A stretch of 64,000 nucleotides of DNA, from NCBI GenBank assembly GCA_022113835.1, contig JAILWY010000012.1, forward strand, positions 16,554,001-16,618,000, given 5' to 3'. This document shows, in pieces, positions 49,331 to 58,321 of this stretch (the stretch's first letter is position 1; every line of letters begins with the position of its first letter). This DNA comes from Atopsyche davidsoni (Eukaryota; Arthropoda; Insecta; Trichoptera; Hydrobiosidae). Below the pieces are notes generated by a model. It did not search any database, had not been told where the DNA came from, and worked only from the letters and a program-made list of their open reading frames with translations. Position numbers and translations under genes: made by a program.

Positions 49331-51618
49331 ACTTGCTGTCCAGATTATAATCGCATTAGCTGAACGATAAAAGCGCACGGCGTGCCGATGGCATTTCTCA
49401 TATTATTACTTGTTACCGAGTTAAATTATTTGACTTAATTTCTAGCAAATTTTACTCACACTTACACCTTCTTAAAATGGATTATCTTATCAATTATAAA
49501 CATAACCAAAATGTACGTAGGTTTTGGCAGTAGTTGCTATGAGTTAATCCGGTTTCTTGGGTGTTGTGCTGCTTTGTGTACATATTCCTCTGACGTTTCG
49601 GTCACATCACATAAGAAACCGAATCAACTCATAATGGATTTAAATGCTTATTTCGCATTAGGATCGTTTAGAAATTTTAGAACTCTACAAGTTATTCTCC
49701 CATATATTTGAGTTTTAAACCAATCGGCACTTCAGCAGATCCAGTAATGATATGATAAAACATTATGATACCTGAGTGGGCTTTTTTTCCTACAGGGTAG
49801 GGAAGATTTATTTTATTAATTTTCAGTGCTTTTACCATTTAAAAGAATATTTTTTAACCTAACACCATTGAAGGATCCGGGTTGGTTTATGCACGATACC
49901 AAAAACAAAATAGTAAGAAGCACCACGAGGCATCTATACATGTTTAGAAAAATTATTTTTATAAAATGCAGTTCGTATTTTTTATGATACGATCAGTGTA
50001 TTGTGTAAGAAGGAATTAAATCCTGTGGCTCCTTATTCACTTTTATATTTCTCAGGCTTGAACAGAGTTTTATATTTTTAATCAAGACAAAGATATTTTA
50101 CACCTGCAAACGTTATGCCGGGAAAGTACAATTTAATATTATCTGTGGCATCGTGTGATATTCTCATAAAACATTTAATCGTATGAAAATAACCTTAACT
50201 AATAAATTATACATATTTTTAATAATATCTATTTTTTAAGTATACAAATATTGTTTAACTTTATGAAATCCTAGTCAGACTATACATTTTAATATATTGA
50301 TTACACTAATCAATAATATGCTTAAATTTATATTTGTAAGTAATAGATATCAAAAATTTTAGCTAGCATTTTTGAAATAAGGAAATCCCTATTGAATTTT
50401 TTGAAGATCCGGTAGCAAGAAATTAAATATTTACTATTTATAACGTGTTTATTATTGTTTTAAAACTGGATATTTAATTAAAAATAGTTTATGAGCATTT
50501 TTTGAATTCCTAAGTCCTTCTTTACATATTTGGTTTTGCATATCGAAAATTAATTGGTTGACTTAACCGAGTATTTTACGAATTTTTGACGAATTATGTA
50601 AAGAGTACCGAGTGGGTAGCGACTGACTATCTAGCGAATAACTACATATATTATATGAGAATATCAAATTTTATCTAACGATTATTTAAAGTTTTCACAT
50701 ATACGAATACAACCTCGAATTTTAATTTTAAAATTTTACAATACTTACTATTTACTCCAGATATTTGTTGAATGTTTTTCATTTGTGTTTTCCCCGAGAC
50801 TGGCGCCTGTACGGTTGTAATTACATAGCATGACTCAAACCATCACATTTTTCCTCAACAATAAAATTTATTCTGAATTCATATCACATATATGTATCTG
50901 CTATAAAAAATAAGTGTAATAAAAATAATTAATCCAAGCTCTAACAGACTCTCATCTTTGACATATGAAACGCGTTTTTTTTTTCAGGTATTTATTCAAG
51001 TAACCAGCCGGTAGCGCGGTTATTTGTTTCCTTTGCATTCAATTAAATCTTGAACTATTTATCACACATAGTATGCATGAATCTGTTTATTATTATAAAC
51101 GATCGTGTACATTTGTAACTGTCTCTGCGGCCGCGACTTCCTTGCATATATTGAATATGATTATAATTTATCGAGTTTGTAATCGATCAGAGCCTGTCGG
51201 TGATCGGCGGGCCATTGCATAGAGGTCATGTGAATAAGATCGAAGAGCGATTGCTCGGTTATTTATATTGTGTTCGTGTGACGGATCGTTACGGTAGCCA
51301 TGCTGACAGCTGACAGCTGGCCGAGCTCCCTCAGCTCGCGGAAGGTAGAGCCGGATGTGCTGGGAATTCGTAGGGTTGGGAAAAAACCTCCACCACCACC
51401 ATATTTACTTTCCTAACATCTGAATAACTTTACCAAATCAACATCAGCATGTCACGTATGCTGAATTACGCACTGAACAGATTTATGCCCAAAGCTCAAA
51501 ATTTTCTAATAAAATAAAATGAGACACTGTATCTCCAATAAAGTACAGTAACAAAGCACAGTAAATCAATAACGAAATAAAGTTTTATGCAATTTATATA
51601 GCGTATTAGTGAACGCGG
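49331..51618. other. AT-rich noncoding DNA, no gene seen
   Basis: No supported exon. Near 51,300-51,350 a GC-richer patch has CTGACAGCTGACAGCTGG (two CAGCTG boxes) and an inverted CGAGCTC...CAGCTCG. Confidence 0.45.
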
Positions 51619-51637
51619 TTTTTTTTTTTTTTTTTTT
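51619..51637. repeat. poly-T tract
   Basis: Nineteen consecutive T. It could be the inverse of a retroposon poly-A tail, but no element is recognised next to it. Confidence 0.9.
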
Positions 51638-52600
51638 GAGAATTCGCTCTCCCCTATCCGCAGAGCTGGCATTGTCTTATTTATTATTTATATATTTTTT
51701 CAATATCAAACATATCTATTGTATTCGTGAATTAATCACACGTATATATTATTACAAATATTTTGCAAGTAAACAACACAATGTTAATGAATGTCACACC
51801 TGGCCTGGATTCTTGGCCAGCGCTCAGTTCTTGGAAACTCTTGTGACAATTTTCTCGCAAATTAAATAAAAAGTAGAGAAAATAAACAATACTTGATTAA
51901 TATTTATGGAAGATTCTACATCACTAGCCCAGGGCCGCGCGTGGATGTCAGGGCCGCGATATAAATCTGTTTTATTACTTTAATCATCAATTCTGTTTGC
52001 AATAATTCATAGACTTCACTCATCCCCGTAGTTTTATTTTCTGTTCGTCAAAAGGTTTATAAATCCAACATGTATAAATTATATAAGCCCTTATAATTGA
52101 AAATTTAAGCAACTGAATAACGGAGATGGTGACGACGACTCCTTTCTAAAATTAGTAGGTACATTTAACAGAAAATATTCATTGATTAATAATTTAAACT
52201 CGATGTTTAATTGCGTCATGAAAACTTACCAATCCGTCTTGTAGATGTTGAAATAATGATTATCTAATCAAATAGTAATTTTTATCGGAAAGAGAATCGA
52301 CATTATCTTATTAGCGAAGCTTTCTTTTTCACACGAAAATAAAAAGATTATTTGTTTTTAATTTTATTTGCGACTTTATATTTGTGACCAATCATGAAGC
52401 TATCAGTAATATCTTAATTTAATGTTGATGAACAAGATCCCGTGACACGTAATATATCTATTTTGTGGTAGTTTTGCGGTGAGCATCAATTACGAGTATA
52501 TCTACATAATTAAATTTGAGTTATATGAATTTACGTTTTTTAGTATAACTTTTATGTTGAACTTTAAACTATTTTGCTTGGTTTATAATTTATACGGCCC
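51638..52600. other. AT-rich noncoding DNA, no gene seen
   Basis: Chance frames only. Confidence 0.45.
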
Positions 52601-52940
52601 CGCAGTATGTGTATAGTAACATCAATTTTGTTTGGGCTCTACGGCTTGGGACAATTCAGTCCAGAATCTACGCCGTCGGTTCACATCCGCCAAGAACGCG
52701 ATTCGGTCTCGTTTCGCGCGGAGTTGCGGGCAGAACTCCACACTCCACAGTGAAGGTGATAATGCTGCATTTGGAGGTTAAAAAAATGGTGGAGCGATAG
52801 TCAGCGCTTTGCACGTTTGATTTGCGAGAAGTAGTGCCAAGGAGAACATCTCGGGCCTTCACCGCCTGCAGCCGCGTCCGCCTCCCCTCCCCAGCACGCC
52901 TCAGAGAAACACCATCCCATGAACTCAAAACAAAAAAAAA
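52601..52940. other. GC-richer block of unknown nature
   Basis: About 340 bp of balanced composition in AT-rich DNA, open for about 60 codons on the plus strand and about 90 on the minus strand. Neither translation shows a domain I recognise. It could be a transposon remnant or regulatory DNA. Confidence 0.3.
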
Positions 52941-54551
52941 ATCAAACACGTATCGACAGACACTGTATTAATAAATGAACTTTCTTATCAAAAACTAATA
53001 TTCTTCAGTTGCATACAGAAAAATTAATATCCAATAGGTATCGACACAGTATGCCACCTGTGAAAACCTGACAGTGAAATCGGTCTTTATCACACCCTTA
53101 ACCTAGTCACACAAGATGTAAAACATAAATTAACTGTGTGACTTGTTGAAACGAGAGCATCACACCGGCTGGAAACCGTCACAATAGTGTGACGCGTTTT
53201 TTTTAATTATTGAAATACTTACTGAACGCGGATATCATCGAAAAATTTCCTTTTTTTATGTAGAGTGTATAAACGTTTTGAGTGCAGGGGATGTTTTATT
53301 TATTCTACGTCGCGTATTAAAACAATCGTGTTTAGTTGATTTACAGTCCGTTGAATAATTGACCTGGCTGTCGATTTGCCTTCAACGTTTATCATAAGTT
53401 TGCGGTCCCCGACCCGTGTGGTCGTTGTTTATTCAATTTACTTCACGTCTATGTATATTCATTGAGAAAAAGTCAATAAACCTAACATGATCTGCAAAAG
53501 GAGATCGCGAACGGAACAGGCAAAAAACCAACCGTTTCAAGCGGTTAGAAATTATTGCGACTGTGGCTGACTCATACGGTGTCCATTTAACGATTGAAAA
53601 TCTTTGGTATTTTCAGGAATTTTTAAGTAAATTTAAAATACAAAAATGATTTTATATATTTGTGAATCGCTGTAAAATATTTATACTTTACTAATCAAAT
53701 ATTTGTGCTAATATTTATGCGCTAAATCAACCGTGTATCCTTTTAGACGATTCGAATAATAAAATGCGTTAACAAGCAATAATACTAAGCATCTCACTGG
53801 CAACATTTGATATACTGCGATGGCGCATTAATACTCCCATAATCGGCGAATAAATGTAAATGTTAAATAAATGTTTTGACAAATTAGAAACATCAGAGCG
53901 AGCATCCGCGTGAATGAAGAAATGAGACGACACCATATCCTGTTCATCTCGCTCGCGCAAACGGTAGTATCGTGTTACTGCTGGGGTGACCGTGCCTCAA
54001 GGCCTCGCTGGGAAAACTGTTTTCTCTCTATTATTCAAATACATCTCTTGGTACTTATAACATAGAAAACAAACTGAAAATAATCATATCTCATAAAAAA
54101 AAAAAATTAATTTAATATTTTGAAATTTAAAATATATTTTTGAAGTAGAAAAAAAGATCTCCAAAAATGTGTTCCAAAACCTTATACTTTAATCACGTAA
54201 CGCAAATGTTATCTTCTAATACGGTTTATGTCTATTCTAGGGTTGTAAGTGAGAAAAAGTTGATTTAAATTAGTTAGACAGGTCCAACATAACGGTCACA
54301 AAACCTATAAGTTTTTATGGGGTTTAAAATAAAGGTTTTTTAGTTTGCTACCGATCTGTCACGGTATGCAGTTAAGGGTTAAATATCGCATTTTTTTTAT
54401 AGATTTTAGGTTAACACATTTTTCTCAATATCCTTCGAATAATCCCCGTTAGTACGATCCGTTTATCTGCAAAATTTTAATGCCTTGCAAATAATTAACC
54501 GCAGTGGGAAAAAGTTCACAAAGTCCAAGGCAAGCTTTTTTATATACGATC
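52941..54551. other. AT-rich noncoding DNA, no gene seen
   Basis: No supported feature apart from short mixed patches near 53,480-53,580 and 53,890-54,010. Confidence 0.45.
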
Positions 54552-54615
54552 AGTAACAATGACTTTTTACCAAAGTTTCACAAGTGTTAAATGAGAAATT
54601 GCAATTTGTATAAAT
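54552..54615. repeat. left copy of a 64-bp diverged direct repeat
   Basis: Aligns with 55,278-55,342. Shared pieces in order are GTAACAATGA, TTTTTNC, CACAAGT and GAGAAATT. The hAT element begins immediately after this copy. Confidence 0.6.
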
Positions 54616-54734
54616 CATAGGTTCCCAAAGTGGTCAATATCGACCCCCAGGGGTCGATGACAGCGAAAAATTAAATTGGAGGTGTATGAACTGTAAATGG
54701 GGGTCTACGAAAGTGGATCCCATTTAAGCAGGTC

Positions 54735-55090
54735 ATCACCAAACTACCACAGTGGATAATCAATCCATACGGTGACATTGAAGAATCGGAAGTTATACTA
54801 CAAGAAGAACTGGTCGGAATAAGCACTAATGAAGAACTGAAGGTGCAGTTTAGAAAAGGGACATCAGCAATTTTGACTTCAGAGAGATCTCGTACTTGCC
54901 ATTTATCCTGCATTGTGGACTATCGCAAGAAGGTTTTTAATAGCTTTTCCATCTTCATTCCTCGTGGAAAGGGGTTTCAGTGCGGTTGCCATTGGAAATC
55001 ACTGGGCGAGGAGATTTAAAGTTAAATCTGACTTATTTAAAGCCAAATATCGAAAATTTGCTATCAAACCATCAGACCCATTAAAAGTAT
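54735..55090 (+). pseudogene. hAT transposase remnant (C-terminal, ZBED5/FAM200-like)
   Basis: In one frame from about 54,748: LPQWIINPYGDIEESEV, then STNEELKVQFRKG. After a frameshift near 54,862 a second frame reads YPALWTI...FLIAFPSS and VERGFSAV, the hallmark of the hAT dimerisation region of the ZBED5/SCAND3/FAM200 type. An in-frame stop occurs in the second part. The catalytic domain and the BED finger are absent. Confidence 0.85.
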
Positions 55091-55111
55091 AGATTTTTTT
55101 AGTGAAAGGTA

Positions 55112-55165
55112 TACAGTAAAACTTCGATATAACGGATTTCGGATATAACAGACAAAAGTAAAAAT
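55112..55165 (-). mobile_element. fragment of pogo/Tigger-like MITE, copy 4
   Basis: TACAGTAAAACTTCGATATA followed by CGGATTTCGGATATAACAGAC is the inverse of the right end of the family (compare 56,250-56,285). Only about 50 bp remain, inside the hAT remnant. Confidence 0.7.
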
Positions 55166-55277
55166 TCAATATGTATTAGCAAAGCAGGGGGTCTACGAAA
55201 AACAGGTCTACGGGACAAAAAGTTTGTGTACCTCTGATATAAAAAAAATACGTTTATGTATAGAATTCCCTTAGCTC

Positions 55278-55342
55278 GGTAACAATGATTTTTCATCAAA
55301 ACAATGTCACAAGTTCAAACGAGAAATTATAATTCGGATAAT
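55278..55342. repeat. right copy of a 64-bp diverged direct repeat
   Basis: Partner of 54,552-54,615, about 726 bp away, on the far side of the hAT element. It suggests an old local duplication, later split by or enclosing the hAT insertion. Confidence 0.55.
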
Positions 55343-55700
55343 CGGCATCAGAGCGATCGGCTCGTCTGCAGCCCGTTCCGGGTTTCCCGGCGCAAATAAC
55401 GTCTTCGGACGTCGAGGAATTTTTATGACGCCGCGCTGCGGGTGGTCACCGCCGCAGAACACATCGCCCGAGACAATGAAAGGCGAAGGAAATTTGTTTT
55501 TATTTTTAATCGAGCCGCTATGAGCCGGCAGTCTCCGCATGCGATTATAAACGGTGAGCGTATTAATTGTAACTCCGCGACAGAGGTGGATCGGGGCCCC
55601 GGTTGCTTTTTTTAAAAATATTAATTTAACTAGCATCGCATATACTGCGAGTCTGAGGATCTAGTTTTATATTTGATCAAACAATTTCAAACTGAGGCTA
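55343..55700. other. GC-richer island, possibly regulatory
   Basis: A block with CpG (TTCCGGGTTTCCCGGCGC and onward, GGTGGTCACCGCCG) in AT-rich DNA. The minus-strand frame through it (about 109 codons) is not recognisable. Confidence 0.3.
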
Positions 55701-55708
55701 AAAATTAT

Positions 55709-55920
55709 GGTACTTGTTTTTTATCCGACCACCAAAAAACTTGTACCTAACCTTTTTTTTTTAACCTAACCTAACCTAACCCAACGAATCGAGCGGTCAT
55801 GGGAATCTGCAATGAACGAAATAAACGCCACAACGGGACTCATCGTCATATGATAGATTCTTATCTCTGCGAGTACATATACATTAAAAAAATTTGGTGG
55901 TCGGATAAAAAACAAGTACC
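55709..55920. mobile_element. unclassified 212-bp MITE with perfect ends
   Basis: The first 28 bp (starting GGTACTTGTTTTTTATCCGA) and the last 28 bp are perfect inverted repeats. The flanks are an identical 8-bp target duplication, AAAATTAT, at 55,701-55,708 and 55,921-55,928. This shows a recent transposition by an enzyme making 8-bp staggered cuts. The GG...CC ends do not look like typical hAT ends (CAG/TAG). Merlin, P-like or other 8-bp TSD groups are possible. There is no coding capacity. The interior holds insect telomere-type repeats. Confidence 0.9.
55763..55782. repeat. short (CCTAA)n telomere-type repeat
   Basis: AACCTAACCTAACCTAACCC, nearly four units of the insect telomeric repeat (TTAGG on the other strand), inside the MITE. 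A further CCTAACC lies 17 bp upstream. Confidence 0.85.
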
Positions 55921-55938
55921 AAAATTATAATGCGTATA

Positions 55939-56283
55939 CAGTAAAACCTCGATAAAATGGAGCAATTGGGGGGAGGGGGTGTTCGTTAAAGCCGAAACTC
56001 AGTTATATATTGTGAAAATAGATATCATATAATACACTGTATGTATTTAGATATAAATAAAAAATACAAAACACAATTAAAATTCTATTTAAATGTCTTC
56101 AGACACTCGTCGTTGCTGTATGATATCGACGCTTTTGCTTTCGGTAATCCTACTAAAAAGGAATCAACTTTTGTTTGCACTTTTGAAGTTTGCTGTTTCT
56201 TTTATAATCAACTCTCTAAAAATATGATTGAATATGACCTGATTTTTTTTGTATCCGAAGTCCGTTATATCGAGGTTTTACTG
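55939..56283. mobile_element. pogo/Tigger-like MITE, copy 5
   Basis: A 345-bp copy with TA on both sides (55,937-55,938 and 56,284-56,285). The ends are CAGTAAAACCTCGATA and the exact inverse. The left G run is well kept (TTGGGGGGAGGGGG), and GTTCGTTAAAGCCGAA follows as in copy 3. It begins only 18 bp after the end of the 212-bp MITE. Confidence 0.88.
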
Positions 56284-57649
56284 TACTCGCTTCCCATTGC
56301 ATTTGCTATGAACTCTTAGGGAGTGCGATTCGCTGATACAATTAATGGGAGTTAAATATCAAGCCGAGTGCACGCTGTGCCGTATCGCGGGATCTCGCGG
56401 AACGGGCTTGAACTTTGAGGAGTCACGAGGAGCTGAGGAGTCGAGGAGCCGAGGAGCAGAGGAGCTGACCCCGGCGGCGGCAGAACCCGGACACGCCGGG
56501 CGCCGAGCCGGCCCAAATATATTTATTAGGCGCCTATCAGCGCGGGGATACATCTCGATTACGTTCATTAAACGTTATCGATGTTTAATGCCGATTAATA
56601 TTTAAAACGTGATTAGTATGCCATGTTTACGAGTTAATTGCAATGTCCCGCGTAGCCTTCGATGTCAATAAATTCGCATAAACGCCGCGGAGGATCCCCG
56701 CTCAGCGAATGTCAAACTGACGTTTCGCTCATTCGTATTCGGCCCGGTCTCCGGTCGCCGGCAATAATGCGACAAATTAAAACTGTCGTGTCGTGTCTGA
56801 AATTCTTCGGCTGTCGTGAAGGGTCCGCATCGCAAATTACTTGGCGTTGTACTTTCAACAAAAAAAAAATCATTTTGAATATCGCGCCCGTTATTTTAAT
56901 TAATACGAAATAGAAAGAAAAAAAAAACTAAATTCACATCTTTCAAACACATAGACACCTAAATTATTGATACAGCTCAAATAATAAGGCACCGAAGTTA
57001 TAATGAAACAGTATTATCATCCTTTTTATTTTCATCTCCGGTAACTTTGACAAAAAAAAAAATAAATTCAAAAGTATAACCAAACATTTTTTTGTGCATA
57101 AATACTTATAGCGAGCACTCTAACTATTAAATTAGATTGGAATATCAAAATCTTACATGACTTAGATTTTGATATTATTGACTAAGTTTATTGATTGATA
57201 AAACAAATGTATTTACCCTTACAGCGCCTACTGTAATTTGATATAAAAGATTTAATGGTTTTATTGTATTTTAAAAATAAATCTTTCTTCTTGAATCATC
57301 AACTCTTTGGGAGAATCTGGCGTTCGCACTGTTTTAATAAAACACAGTACCACAGCAATCAGAGGTCCACTTTTTAAAATCTTCAAAAATCTAATCCTCG
57401 CTCCGTTTCAGTCAAGTCGAAAATAATGCAACTTGAGGTTTTGCCGATAACGGTTTTGATTTATTTATTTCTATGGAATAATCGGAATTATAATAATTTA
57501 ATCACACGTGATCAACATCGCTAGTTGGCCGGAGCCTCCAGCCCACCTCGTGTTTTCACATTTAAATCCTCCATAGCTATTATAGTCGCTTTTGATAGAG
57601 CAATACGTGGGATATCATTATTCGTACAGTGAAAATGCACAATTCGACG
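56284..57649. other. noncoding DNA with a purine-rich repeat, no gene seen
   Basis: A (GAGGAGCNG)n-like run at about 56,417-56,470 is followed by GC-rich DNA to 56,515. A mixed-composition block lies at 56,640-56,850. Frames here are under 95 codons and unrecognised. The rest is AT-rich. Confidence 0.4.
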
Positions 57650-57830
57650 CAAACGAACAACTTAATTTTCTGGTACCTCTCCTCAGAGGAGGTCGGTGAC
57701 CAGCTCGACGAACATATCTCCATCCTTCATATTAATTCGACTGCACTCCATACATCCGGCCACTAGCGCAAATTCCGTATCCATGCTAACTTTCTCCTTC
57801 CAGTGCCTCTTTTTCCTTGGATTTTTCCTT
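57650..57830 (-). pseudogene. remnant of a dispersed coding repeat, copy B
   Basis: On the minus strand a frame runs NPRKKRHWKEKVSMDTE, then EFALVAGCMEC and DGDMFVELVTDLL before a TGA. The first part matches the 12.2 kb copy and the later part matches the 29.3 kb copy. This is the most complete of the three. It is probably from a retroelement of unknown family, unrelated to the adjacent chitin-binding gene. Confidence 0.5.
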
Positions 57831-58321
57831 GGACAATTTAAAAAATAAAAAATAATATCGGGATTTTTTTAAAGATGCGTGTAAAACATACCGAGTATCT
57901 GTAATATTGCGTTGTGTTAAGATTTATTTTCGTATCGTAATGCAGTCCTCGAGAGCAAATAAACATCGCATGTCTCGTTGTGCCAAAAATATACACTGTG
58001 TCGACTGCTATTAGCGTGTCAAAGACAGTAAATAATGTATTTTAAGATAAATAAACTTACAGCGATCGATTATCAGTCTATTTACAATGTTTAATTAAAA
58101 ACACGGCAATTGTTTTCGATGAGTCTTGCGAGGCTCGCGTGCGACCGCGCGCTTCCTGAAGCACCGGGAACCCTCGCAGCAGCAATTAAGCATCGCGAAG
58201 AGATAACGACAGTCAATTCCAACTGAACAGTCATCGTACTTCGATTTGAATAATGGTGGACTGAAAATGCGGACAGTAGATTTTATTTGAATACATAATG
58301 AGCATTTTTGACATTCTCAAG
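57831..58321 (+). other. probable intron or upstream region of the chitin-binding gene
   Basis: AT-rich with a GC-richer patch at 58,115-58,240. An in-frame stop at 58,309-58,311 and a pyrimidine-containing CATTCTCAAG ending at 58,321 suggest a 3' splice site. No upstream exon with a signal peptide could be identified in the window. Confidence 0.4.

Larger units (their letters stand above)
54616..55236 (+). mobile_element. internally deleted hAT transposon
   Basis: The left end CATAGGTTCCCAAAGTGG and the inverse right end CAGAGGTACACAAACTTT are hAT-type TIRs. The 8-bp flanks (GTATAAAT at 54,608, ATATAAAA at 55,237) agree at six positions, as expected of an old hAT duplication. The element is 621 bp, far shorter than an autonomous hAT. 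A pogo-like fragment lies inside it near its right end. Confidence 0.8.

Noticed and set aside
54671..54913. 80-codon minus-strand frame
   Set aside because: It is antisense to the recognisable hAT transposase remnant.
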